A stretch of DNA of 10,139 bases from a bacterium (GTDB taxonomy: Bacteria; Patescibacteriota; Minisyncoccia; Minisyncoccales; JAGMAB01): the NCBI GenBank assembly GCA_030643665.1, contig DAOWKS010000011.1, forward strand, positions 1-10,139, in the 5' to 3' direction. This document shows positions 1-5,152 of the stretch, in pieces. The position numbers and the translations under genes are program-made. The notes beneath the pieces were generated by a model that was not told the origin of the DNA, did no database searches, and saw only the letters and a program-made list of their open reading frames with translations. Position 1 is the first letter of the stretch. Every line of letters starts with the position of its first letter.

Positions 1-4
1 AGTA

Positions 5-52
5 AGAACCTGCCTCGCTCTGCTCGGCAGAACCTTGCTTCGCTAAGGTATA
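5..52. repeat. Two-copy 24-nt imperfect direct repeat with small hairpins
   Basis: Two adjacent copies begin at 5 and 29. Each starts AGAACCT, followed by GCCTCGCT in the first and TGCTTCGCT in the second. The first copy can fold as CTGCC/GGCAG (10-14 with 26-30). The second can fold as ACCTT/AAGGT (32-36 with 45-49) around a GC-TTC-GC tip. The copies are G+C-rich against an A+T-rich background. They may be the remnant of a longer array or the terminator of an upstream gene outside the window. Confidence 0.5.
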
Positions 53-62
53 AATATATAAT
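35..62 (+). promoter_or_regulatory. Candidate promoter for nusB
   Basis: A perfect TATAAT lies at 57-62. TTGCTT at 35-40, 16 nt upstream, is a weak -35 match. Transcription would start near 69, leaving a leader of only about 8 nt before the nusB ATG at 77. That fits the near-leaderless style of other genes here. The -10 could be chance in such A+T-rich DNA. Confidence 0.45.
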
Positions 63-76
63 CTTGAAGTAAAAAT

Positions 77-496
77 ATGGCAAGCCGACATTTATCAAGA
101 AGCATAGTAATGCAATCGTTATACGAGTGGGATTTTTCCAATCAAAAAAAAGATTTAAAAAAAATTACTGAGAAGAATATCAATGAATTCGGGCCGGGAT
201 TGGAAGATAAAAGTTTTGTTTGGCAATTAATAACCGGGATAATTCAAAATATTTCTAATATAGACAAGATTATAGAAAAAGCAGCTCCTGAATGGCCCAT
301 AGACCAAATTACCATTGTTGATAGAAATGTTTTACGGTTAGGCCTTTACGAGTTATTATACGGAGATAAAGAGGCAGTTCCGCCCAAAGTAGCCATAAAC
401 GAAGCCATTGAATTAGCCAAGACATTTAGCGGAGAAAGTTCGGGAAGATTTATTAATGGCGTTTTAGGAACAGTTTTTAAAGAAATACAGCAATAG
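77..496 (+). CDS. nusB: Transcription antitermination factor NusB
   Basis: NusB binds BoxA RNA together with S10 (NusE) and takes part in antitermination of rRNA transcription in the cytoplasm. The 139-aa protein matches the all-helical NusB family over its whole length and is of ordinary size. Visible landmarks are the N-terminal SRxxxRxxxMQSLYEWDF-type helix (about residues 3-19), the central IDKIIEKAAPEWPIDQI segment (about 62-78), the DRNVLRLGLYELLY segment (82-95), and the C-terminal AINEAIELAKTF...GRFINGVLG stretch (106-130), where the family is most conserved. The ATG at 77 gives the expected N terminus. There is no Shine-Dalgarno site, only A/T-rich sequence. rnc starts 2 nt after the stop, so the two are probably co-transcribed. 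Confidence 0.95.
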   Translation: MASRHLSRSIVMQSLYEWDFSNQKKDLKKITEKNINEFGPGLEDKSFVWQLITGIIQNISNIDKIIEKAAPEWPIDQITIVDRNVLRLGLYELLYGDKEAVPPKVAINEAIELAKTFSGESSGRFINGVLGTVFKEIQQ

Positions 497-498
497 TT

Positions 499-1188
499 AT
501 GAAAGATTTTTCGTCTTTAGAAAAAAAATTAAATATCAATTTCAAAAATAAAGATTTACTTACTCAGGCATTTATTCATCGCTCTTATTTGAATGAAAAT
601 CCTAAATTTTCTTTAGAGCACAACGAACGGCTGGAATTTTTAGGCGATGCGGTTTTGGAGCTGGTTGTTACTGAAGAAATTTTTCAAAAATATCCGGAAA
701 AAGCAGAAGGAGAATTAACTAACTGGCGGGCCGCTTTGGTTAATGCCAAGATGTTGTCTAAAATTTCTCAAGGTTTAGGTTTTAATGATTTTCTGTTATT
801 GTCGCGGGGAGAAACAAAAGAATTAGGCAAAGCAAGACAATATATTTTAGCCAATACTTTTGAGGCGTTTGTGGGCAGTTTATATCTTGACCAGGGATTT
901 GATATCTGCAAAGATTTTATTAAAAAGCATTTAATGAAAGAACTTCCCTATATTATTGAAGCAGGTCTTTTTAGAGACGCTAAATCCTGTTTTCAGGAAC
1001 AAGCCCAGGAAAAAAAAGCAATTACTCCCGTTTACAAGGTTTTGGAAGAAAAGGGGCCTGACCATGCCAAGCACTTTGTTATCGGGGTTTTTCTTGATAA
1101 TGAATTGGCCGGCAAAGGCCAGGGCTTTTCAAAACAAGAAGCTGAAGAACAAGCGGCTAAAAACGCCTTAGAAACAAACAAATGGTAA
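499..1188 (+). CDS. rnc: Ribonuclease III
   Basis: RNase III is a Mg-dependent endonuclease that cuts double-stranded RNA during rRNA and mRNA maturation. The 229-aa protein has the usual two parts: a nuclease domain (about 5-150) and a dsRNA-binding domain (about 160-226). The signature NERLEFLGDA at 42-51 supplies E43, E46 and D50 (E. coli E38, E41, D45). The second metal-binding segment reads ILANTFEAF (116-124), with E122 matching E. coli E117. Asn119 stands where E. coli has the metal ligand D114; the codon is AAT. The dsRBD ends with the expected SKQEAEEQAAKNAL helix (211-224). It follows nusB by 2 nt and precedes rpsP by 4 nt, consistent with one operon. There is no Shine-Dalgarno site. 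The family call is secure; what Asn119 does to activity is unknown. Confidence 0.95.
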   Translation: MKDFSSLEKKLNINFKNKDLLTQAFIHRSYLNENPKFSLEHNERLEFLGDAVLELVVTEEIFQKYPEKAEGELTNWRAALVNAKMLSKISQGLGFNDFLLLSRGETKELGKARQYILANTFEAFVGSLYLDQGFDICKDFIKKHLMKELPYIIEAGLFRDAKSCFQEQAQEKKAITPVYKVLEEKGPDHAKHFVIGVFLDNELAGKGQGFSKQEAEEQAAKNALETNKW

Positions 1189-1192
1189 AATT

Positions 1193-1627
1193 ATGTTAAC
1201 TATTAGATTTTTTCGAACAGGTAAAAAACATCAACCTTTTTTTAAGATTGTAGTCATTGATAAAAGAAGACCGCCTAAAGCCGGCAGATTCGTGGAAGAG
1301 GTTGGTTTTTATAATCCTTTAACCAAAGAGAAGAATTTAAAAGCAGAAAGGGTCAAATATTGGCTGTCAAAAGGAGCTCAACCATCTGAGACAGTTCACA
1401 ATTTATTGATTTCAGAAAAAATTATCGCTGGCAAAAAAATCGCTTTACATAAAAAACCTAAAAAGAAAAAGGAGAAACCCGCAGAAGAAAAACTAGCAGA
1501 AAAGAAAGAGCCGGAACAAAAGGAAGAGAAACCAGTAGAGAAAAAACCAGTTGAAAAGAAAGTAGAAAAGCCAGTAGAAGAAACTCCAAAAGAAAAAGAA
1601 CTTGACAAAAAAACAAAACAAGAATAA
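1193..1627 (+). CDS. rpsP: Small ribosomal subunit protein S16 with long charged tail
   Basis: S16 is a 30S assembly protein that binds 16S rRNA. The core (about residues 1-85) is canonical: it opens MLTIRFFRTGKKHQPFFKIV, followed by DKRRPPKAGRFVEEVGFYNP (about 23-42) and a VKYWLSKGAQPSETV segment (about 54-68). The normal protein is about 80-90 aa. This one runs to 144 because residues about 86-144 are almost entirely Lys, Glu, Pro, Ala and Val, with repeated EKPVE/EKKPVEKK units. The DNA there is a degenerate purine-rich repeat. Such a tail should be disordered; extensions like it occur on S16 in Patescibacteria and some other phyla, by recollection. There is no Shine-Dalgarno site before the ATG, which lies 4 nt after rnc. 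Confidence 0.95.
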   Translation: MLTIRFFRTGKKHQPFFKIVVIDKRRPPKAGRFVEEVGFYNPLTKEKNLKAERVKYWLSKGAQPSETVHNLLISEKIIAGKKIALHKKPKKKKEKPAEEKLAEKKEPEQKEEKPVEKKPVEKKVEKPVEETPKEKELDKKTKQE

Positions 1628-1706
1628 ACTATTAAACAGTAGCTTTAATGAATAAGAAAGGTCGGGCTACTTAGAAATGACAAAATGAGTAATACAGTTA
1701 AGCAAT

Positions 1707-2042
1707 ATGGCAGAAAAAAAATTATCAGATCAAGAATTTCTTGAACACATTATCAAGGCCTTAGTTGATCACCCAGAAGATGTTAAAGTTGACCGCAAGG
1801 TTGATGAAATGGGAGTTTTACTTTCTTTGAAAGTTAACTCTGAAGATATGGGTCAGATCATCGGTAAAGAAGGTTCTACGGCCAGAGCTATTAGAAATTT
1901 GGTTCGTATTGTCGGTCTTAAAAATCACGCTCGTGTGAATTTGAAGATTGAGGAACCTGAAGGCGGCAGAGCTGCTCCTGCTAAAACAGAAAGAGCTCCT
2001 GCTGAAGAAAAAGAAAAAGGAATTGAAGATTTGAAACTGTAA
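1707..2042 (+). CDS. khpA: KH-domain RNA-binding protein KhpA
   Basis: This is a small cytoplasmic RNA-binding protein of the KhpA (YlqC) family, which in Firmicutes pairs with KhpB to influence cell division and RNA fate. Of 111 aa, residues about 7-82 form one KH domain. The GxxG RNA-gripping loop is GKEG at 53-56, inside a typical IIGKEGSTARAIRNLVRI helix-loop-helix (51-68). Residues about 83-111 are a Glu/Ala/Pro/Lys-rich tail beyond the normal domain of about 75-80 aa. The position after rpsP is conserved in many bacteria. rimM, often the next gene, is missing; a hairpin terminator follows instead. The start has an A-rich leader without Shine-Dalgarno. No khpB is visible in the window. 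Confidence 0.9.
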   Translation: MAEKKLSDQEFLEHIIKALVDHPEDVKVDRKVDEMGVLLSLKVNSEDMGQIIGKEGSTARAIRNLVRIVGLKNHARVNLKIEEPEGGRAAPAKTERAPAEEKEKGIEDLKL

Positions 2043-2050
2043 AAAAACAG

Positions 2051-2079
2051 TTTACGAACTCAAAAAACAGTGTTAACAT
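2051..2079 (+). promoter_or_regulatory. Weak candidate promoter for trmD inside the terminator
   Basis: TTTACG (2051-2056), a 17-nt spacer, and TAACAT (2074-2079) match 4 of 6 bases each. Transcription would start near 2086 and leave about 14 nt before trmD. The match is weak, but trmD needs some source of transcription beyond the terminator. Confidence 0.25.
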
Positions 2080-2097
2080 TTGGTTAACGCTGTTTTT
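2063..2097 (+). terminator. Intrinsic terminator after khpA
   Basis: A 15-bp stem (2063-2077 with 2083-2097) includes one G-U pair, has a 5-nt loop ATTTG, and has an A-run on the left arm and a T5 run on the right. It should end the nusB-rnc-rpsP-khpA transcript. With A and T tracts on both sides it could work in both directions. A smaller AAACTGT/ACAGTTT hairpin (2034-2040 with 2047-2053) overlaps the khpA stop codon just upstream. Confidence 0.8.
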
Positions 2098-2099
2098 GT

Positions 2100-2789
2100 A
2101 TGAAATTTGACATTATTACAATTTTCCCAGAAATCTTTGATTCTTATCTAAAAGAGGGTCTAATTTCTCGCGCGCGGAAAAAGAAATTGCTCAAAATTAA
2201 TATTCATAATTTAAGAAAATACGCAAAAGACCGCCACAAAACTGTTGATGACCGTCCTTATGGCGGGGGATTAGGAATGATATTCAAAATAGAGCCAATC
2301 TTCAAAGCCGTAAATGAAATAAAGCGAAAAGTAAAAAGCAGAAAACAGAAAGTTATTCTCTTTACGCCGCGGGGAAAACAATTTAATCAAAAAATGGCGT
2401 ATCAGTTTTCTAAATTAGACCAGCTCATTATGATTTGCGGCAGATATGAAGGAGTGGATGAAAGAGTAGCAAAACATATTGCTGATATGGAATTGTCAAT
2501 TGGACCTTATGATTTAATGGGCGGAGAATTGCCGGCAATGGTGGTAATTGAAACAATGGCTCGTTTAGTTCCCGGTGTTATTGGCAAACCGGAATTATTA
2601 AAAGAAAGAATTCCAATTAAGCGCGGCAGGCAAGGCAGGGGATTTATTGAATATCCGCAATACACCAGGCCAGAAGTTTTTGAATATAAAAAAGGAAAAA
2701 AATGGCAGGTGCCCAAAGTTTTATTATCAGGTTATCACAAAAAAATACAGCAGTGGCGAAAAAAACATCAAAAAATCATTGAAAATTGA
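2100..2789 (+). CDS. trmD: tRNA (guanine-37-N1) methyltransferase TrmD
   Basis: TrmD methylates N1 of G37 next to the anticodon, using AdoMet bound in a trefoil knot, and prevents frameshifting. The 229-aa protein starts with the family's typical MKFDIITIFPEIF. It contains DDRPYGGGLGM (50-60), the AdoMet-loop motif ICGRYEGVDERV (112-123), SIGPYDLMGGELPA (133-146), R155 (E. coli R154) and YPQYTRPEVF (185-194). It is slightly shorter than the usual 240-255 aa and lacks most of the C-terminal tail. Two oddities stand out. SIGDYVLSGGE of most bacteria is SIGPYDLMGGE here. The segment before YTRP is six residues longer, is basic (KRGRQGR, 174-180), and lacks the Asp-Ser-Phe carrying the catalytic base D169. 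The ATG lies 2 nt after a terminator stem, with no Shine-Dalgarno site. Confidence 0.95.
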   Translation: MKFDIITIFPEIFDSYLKEGLISRARKKKLLKINIHNLRKYAKDRHKTVDDRPYGGGLGMIFKIEPIFKAVNEIKRKVKSRKQKVILFTPRGKQFNQKMAYQFSKLDQLIMICGRYEGVDERVAKHIADMELSIGPYDLMGGELPAMVVIETMARLVPGVIGKPELLKERIPIKRGRQGRGFIEYPQYTRPEVFEYKKGKKWQVPKVLLSGYHKKIQQWRKKHQKIIEN

Positions 2790-2796
2790 ACACTTT

Positions 2797-2802
2797 TATG
2801 AT
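2797..2802 (+). promoter_or_regulatory. Possible -10 box for the tRNA-Tyr transcript
   Basis: TATGAT lies 15 nt before tRNA-Tyr, matching 5 of 6 bases of the -10 consensus. No convincing -35 is present at 16-18 nt. Read-through from trmD is an equal possibility. Confidence 0.25.
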
Positions 2803-2817
2803 AAGATTAAAAAAATT

Positions 2818-2901
2818 GGGTAGATTCCGGAGTGGTTAAACGGACGACGCTGTAAACGTCGTGGCCTCTGGCCTTCGGGGGTTCGAATCCCTCTCTGCCC
2901 A
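2818..2901 (+). tRNA. tRNA-Tyr (GTA)
   Basis: The acceptor GGGTAGA pairs with TCTGCCC (2894-2900), including one U-G pair. The D stem is CCG/CGG. The anticodon stem is CGACG/CGTCG with loop CTGTAAA, giving anticodon GTA at 2852-2854. The long variable arm has GGCC/GGCC pairing, as expected for a class II tRNA. The T arm is GGGGG-TTCGAAT-CCCTC. The discriminator is A at 2901. CCA is not encoded (the next bases are CAT), so a CCA-adding enzyme is required. Confidence 0.97.
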
Positions 2902-2920
2902 CATAAAAAATTTAAAAATT

Positions 2921-3196
2921 ATGGCAAAAAAATATCCAATACCTGTTATAAAAGTAAAAGTTATAAAAGTTAATGGCCCCTGCGAGGCAGGCCATAAAGT
3001 AGGTGATACTTGGAAATTTCCCCTATCTAAATGCCCAAAAGGACTATGTACTTGGGCTTTAACTGCAATTTTTCCTTATATTACAACTCTTGGCTATGGT
3101 GGAAAATTACCCTGGGAAAAGAAAAAAGGATATGCTGTAGCTAATTGTTCTGATACTGATAATACTGTAACCTTTGAAATTACAGTGAAAAAATAA
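2921..3196 (+). CDS. TIGR04076-like small cysteine-containing protein
   Basis: This 91-aa protein resembles the TIGR04076 family of small uncharacterised proteins, recognised by the pattern of a beta-strand start (IKVKVIKVNG), CEAGHKVGD (21-29), CPKGLC (38-43), ALTAIFPYI (46-54) and YGGKLPW (59-65), then a Cys (76) and a final FEITV strand. Cys21, Cys38, Cys43 and Cys76 could bind metal or be redox-active; no function is established to my knowledge. The frame is open upstream into tRNA-Tyr, but those codons are the tRNA, so the ATG at 2921 is the start. It sits 19 nt after the tRNA with an A-rich leader and no Shine-Dalgarno site. tRNA-Thr begins 6 nt after the stop, so tRNA, gene and tRNA probably share one transcript. 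Confidence 0.8.
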   Translation: MAKKYPIPVIKVKVIKVNGPCEAGHKVGDTWKFPLSKCPKGLCTWALTAIFPYITTLGYGGKLPWEKKKGYAVANCSDTDNTVTFEITVKK

Positions 3197-3202
3197 CCTA
3201 TT

Positions 3203-3275
3203 GCCAGGATAGCTCAGTTGGCAGAGCACTCCCATGGTAAGGGAAAGGTCGCGAGTTCAAATCTCGCTCCTGGCT
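3203..3275 (+). tRNA. tRNA-Thr (GGT)
   Basis: The acceptor GCCAGGA pairs with TCCTGGC (3268-3274). The D arm is GCTC-AGTTGGCAGA-GC. The anticodon loop ATGGTAA carries GGT at 3236-3238. The T arm CGCGAG-TTCAAAT-CTCGC is intact. The outermost anticodon-stem pair (27-43) appears to be a C-A mismatch. The discriminator is T at 3275 and CCA is not encoded. The next gene's ATG begins only 3 nt later. Confidence 0.96.
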
Positions 3276-3278
3276 CAT

Positions 3279-3863
3279 ATGGCAAATAAAAAGAATATGA
3301 AAAATAAGAAACACATTAAAAATATCACTAATTTTTTCTTTGAGGTCGGCAGTTTAAAAAGAATAATCAGAAGCGGTTATCAAAATTTAGGTTCTGGTAA
3401 AGTAACAATTGCCGGGCATACTTTTCGCTGCGCTATAATTGGTTATTCTTTAGCCAAAATTGAAAAAGCTGATGAAAATAAAGTGTTAAAAATGTGCCTT
3501 TTCCATGACCTTTCAGAAACCAGAACCGGCGACTTAAATCTTGTAAATAGACGATATAATAAGGCATTTGAAGAAAAAGCCAGAAAAGACCAGTGCCAGA
3601 ATTTGCCTTTTGGAAAAGAAATGCTAAAATTGCTTTCTGAATATGAAAAAAGAAAAACCAAAGAAGCGATTTTAGCTAAGGACGCGGATATTTTAGAAGA
3701 GATGTGTCAAGAAAAAGAACATTATGAAACCGGTAATCCCCAGGCATTGGAATGGATGGAATTTACAAAAAAGCGGCTAAAAACAAAAATAGCTAAACAA
3801 ATTGCCGAACAAATTATAAAAAACCATGTCAAAGATTGGTGGTGGAATTTAGTAGTTAAATGA
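3279..3863 (+). CDS. HD-domain phosphohydrolase (YfbR-like)
   Basis: This 194-aa protein fits the HD_3/YfbR branch of HD phosphohydrolases; characterised members remove phosphate from 5'-deoxynucleoside monophosphates with a divalent metal. The metal-binding residues can be read as H47 (in AGHTFRCAIIGY), H76-D77 (CLFHDLSETRTGD) and D135 or D137 in LAKDADILEE. The Glu after the HD pair (E80) and the TGDL segment are also typical. The first usable start is the ATG at 3279, 3 nt after tRNA-Thr; an ATG at 3297 would remove six residues. The frame stays open into the tRNA, but a start there would translate tRNA sequence. There is no Shine-Dalgarno site. The C terminus has an odd KDWWWN cluster (185-190). 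Substrate is not determinable from sequence. Confidence 0.82.
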   Translation: MANKKNMKNKKHIKNITNFFFEVGSLKRIIRSGYQNLGSGKVTIAGHTFRCAIIGYSLAKIEKADENKVLKMCLFHDLSETRTGDLNLVNRRYNKAFEEKARKDQCQNLPFGKEMLKLLSEYEKRKTKEAILAKDADILEEMCQEKEHYETGNPQALEWMEFTKKRLKTKIAKQIAEQIIKNHVKDWWWNLVVK

Positions 3864-3876
3864 ATCAATTAAAACT

Positions 3877-4038
3877 ATGGCAAAAAAGAAACCGTTTATA
3901 AAACTCCAGTGCAAGGAATGCAAAAGAATAAATTATTTTACCCACAAATCAAAAGGTATGATTGAAGAGAAGTTGTTGTTAAAAAAATTCTGCAAGTGGT
4001 GCAGAAAACACACGGCGCATAAAGAAATGAAGAAGTAA
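3877..4038 (+). CDS. rpmG: Large ribosomal subunit protein L33
   Basis: A 53-aa basic protein with the L33 zinc-ribbon layout. QCKEC (11-15) and FCKWCRKH (38-45) place Cys pairs at 12/15 and 39/42, so this is the zinc-binding C+ form. The opening MAKKKPFIKLQCKEC and the HTAHKE ending are standard. L33 is a component of the 50S subunit near the E site. It starts 13 nt after the HD gene without Shine-Dalgarno. The stop is followed after one base by the ATG of the next gene (TAATATG). In many bacteria rpmG sits beside tRNA-Trp, secE and nusG; here tRNA-Trp lies two genes downstream but secE and nusG are not nearby. Confidence 0.95.
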   Translation: MAKKKPFIKLQCKECKRINYFTHKSKGMIEEKLLLKKFCKWCRKHTAHKEMKK

Positions 4039-4039
4039 T

Positions 4040-4393
4040 ATGGAGGTAAAAATTATCAAGAATTCAATAAGTAAAAAAGAAATTGTTGATATTGCCAAAA
4101 AACAATTTGGTGATTTGGTAAAAGCGGTAGTTGATGTAGAGCAGGAAATAATAGCTATAGGTGGTGAAATGCACGCTGATGAAGAAGTAGCATTAATGGA
4201 ACAAGAAAATTCAAAGCGGGAATACACGTGGGGAATTAATCTTTATCCAGAAAAAAAAGGAGAAGAATTGATAGAGTTTGATTCAATAATCAACATTAAA
4301 CCTTTCTGTAATAATCGTTCACGAGATGTAGAAAATCCAGAGACAAGGGAGAAAATTAAGATTATTATAAATAAATTAGTTGTTGAGCGATAA
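4040..4393 (+). CDS. DUF5674-like protein
   Basis: By pattern this 117-aa protein belongs to DUF5674, a small family I associate with Patescibacteria; its function is unknown. Conserved-looking blocks are IKNSISKKEI near the start, FGDLVKAVVDVEQEIIAIGGEMHADEE (23-49), WGINLYP (64-70), IEFDSIINIKP (78-88) and NNRSRDVENP (91-100). It has no signal peptide and no membrane segment, and has one Cys (90). The buried acidic/His block (H45, D47, E48, E49) and the Asn/Arg block look like candidate active or binding sites, but this is inference. It begins one base after rpmG and ends one base before the next gene, with the same TAATATG junction on each side, so translational coupling is likely. A GGAGG occurs just inside the gene after the ATG and does not serve that start. 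Confidence 0.75.
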   Translation: MEVKIIKNSISKKEIVDIAKKQFGDLVKAVVDVEQEIIAIGGEMHADEEVALMEQENSKREYTWGINLYPEKKGEELIEFDSIINIKPFCNNRSRDVENPETREKIKIIINKLVVER

Positions 4394-4394
4394 T

Positions 4395-4718
4395 ATGAAA
4401 TCTATTCATAAAGAATTAGCTGAAGGAAGATGGTTTCAGCTTTCACTTTGTGAGCAACTCGGAAATATCGGAAGCGAAGTGAGCCGGGCGCAACGATGGC
4501 TTGATAAAGATAAAAAACTTTATCAAGGCGCGGTTGAACGAGCCCTTGAACTTTTTGATTTGACATTAAAAGATTCGCGTTGGAAAGGACGTTTAAGAGA
4601 GATTGGCCGTTTAAGGGAAGTATTTTGCGATGCTATTACCGGTGGTAAAGAATATAAAAGCACACTCAAGGATATAGAACGATATTTGTTTCCTTTTGCG
4701 TTTCTTTCGCGACGCTAA
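4395..4718 (+). CDS. Conserved helical protein of unknown function
   Basis: This 107-aa soluble protein is predicted almost wholly alpha-helical. It has no signal peptide and no membrane segment. It resembles an uncharacterised family I have seen in Patescibacteria and other prokaryotes, with the stretches EGRWFQLSLCEQLGNIGSEV (10-29), RALELFDLTLKDSRWKGRLRE (49-69) and REVFCDAITGGKEY (74-87), ending in an aromatic YLFPFAFLSRR. The spacing suggests a small helical bundle. I know no function. The ATG at 4395 follows the DUF5674 stop by one base and gives the natural N terminus MKSIHKELAEGRW; an upstream TTG at 4380 would add five residues and is less likely. tRNA-Trp follows after 19 nt. Confidence 0.72.
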   Translation: MKSIHKELAEGRWFQLSLCEQLGNIGSEVSRAQRWLDKDKKLYQGAVERALELFDLTLKDSRWKGRLREIGRLREVFCDAITGGKEYKSTLKDIERYLFPFAFLSRR

Positions 4719-4737
4719 ATTGAAAATTTGTAATTAT

Positions 4738-4811
4738 GGGGACGTAGGCTAATGGTAAACTTCTTCTCTCCAAAAGAAGATTTCTAGGTTCGAATCCTGG
4801 CGTCCCCGCCA
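4738..4811 (+). tRNA. tRNA-Trp (CCA), with encoded CCA end
   Basis: The acceptor GGGGACG pairs with CGTCCCC (4801-4807). The anticodon stem is CTTCT/AGAAG with loop CTCCAAA, so anticodon CCA is at 4770-4772. The T arm is CTAGG-TTCGAAT-CCTGG. The D loop keeps GG and A14/A21, but the D stem has a C12-A23 mismatch and a G-U pair. The discriminator is G at 4808. CCA at 4809-4811 is encoded, unlike in the other two tRNAs here. Confidence 0.95.
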
Positions 4812-4826
4812 TTGCCTCGTCGAAGT

Positions 4827-4847
4827 CCCGCTGTATGCGGGTTTTTT
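4827..4847 (+). terminator. Intrinsic terminator after tRNA-Trp
   Basis: The perfect stem CCCGC/GCGGG has loop TGTAT and is followed by T6 (4842-4847). It closes the tRNA-Tyr to tRNA-Trp gene group and isolates it from the promoter that begins 13 nt later. Confidence 0.92.
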
Positions 4848-4860
4848 CCCTTTTCAGCAC

Positions 4861-4889
4861 TTGACAAGATTTAGATAGTATGTTATACT
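4861..4889 (+). promoter_or_regulatory. Strong sigma-70-type promoter
   Basis: A perfect TTGACA (4861-4866), an exact 17-nt spacer, and TATACT (4884-4889) preceded by TG at 4881-4882, an extended -10. Transcription should start near 4896. This is the closest match to consensus in the window. It drives a cassette of unrecognised sequence rather than a known housekeeping gene. Confidence 0.85.
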
Positions 4890-4989
4890 TTAGGTAGTTC
4901 TTTGAAAGCATTAAATAAAGGAAATTGGAAGAAATTGTCATTAGCTTTAAGTTCGGAATTAAACTTTTCTGAATTTAAAGGTGATGATA

Positions 4990-5109
4990 ATGTACACCGA
5001 CGATGATAATAGCAGTAGTAGCCACGAACCCGAGTTCGTTGCTACTGAGGGAGGCTTCTTCCATTCTACGGAAGAGGCGCGTAAGTGGATTTCTGGGATT
5101 CTTCACTAG
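4990..5109 (+). CDS. Possible 39-aa acidic small protein
   Basis: The ATG at 4990 is preceded by AAGGTG at a spacing of about 6 nt, one of very few Shine-Dalgarno-like sites in the window; an in-frame ATG at 4984 is the alternative. The predicted peptide has a polar acidic start (MYTDDDNSSSS) and then a more protein-like segment with GGFFHSTEEARKWISGIL. The G+C-richer codon choice resembles the 163-aa gene downstream. The ribosome site overlaps the right arm of the 4945-4980 hairpin, and the stop codon lies in the loop and right arm of the 5098-5115 hairpin, so translation and folding could affect each other. I do not recognise it. The same DNA folds strongly (5016-5078), so it may be structured RNA rather than a gene. 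Confidence 0.35.
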   Translation: MYTDDDNSSSSHEPEFVATEGGFFHSTEEARKWISGILH

Positions 5110-5152
5110 AAGAATTTTAGAAAATGACACTCAAAAAATCTTTAAGATTTTT

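Noticed and set aside
1638..1671. AGTAGC/GCTACT hairpin between rpsP and khpA as a terminator
   Set aside because: Only 6 bp with a 22-nt loop and no T run.
1685..1744. Short frame overlapping the khpA start
   Set aside because: 19 codons, out of frame, no ribosome site; expected by chance.
2861..2920. Upstream extension of the TIGR04076-like gene
   Set aside because: The extra codons are the 3' half of tRNA-Tyr, and the family N terminus begins at 2921.
3234..3278. Upstream extension of the HD gene
   Set aside because: The extra codons translate the anticodon and T arms of tRNA-Thr.
4666..4941. Minus-strand 91-codon frame across tRNA-Trp
   Set aside because: Its middle reads GTPGFEPRN, the well-known false translation of a tRNA antisense strand. 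It also covers a terminator and promoter.
4902..5006. 34-codon frame from TTG, just after the strong promoter
   Set aside because: Plausible amino acid mix, but the start is a TTG with no ribosome site; kept only as a note in the leader entry.
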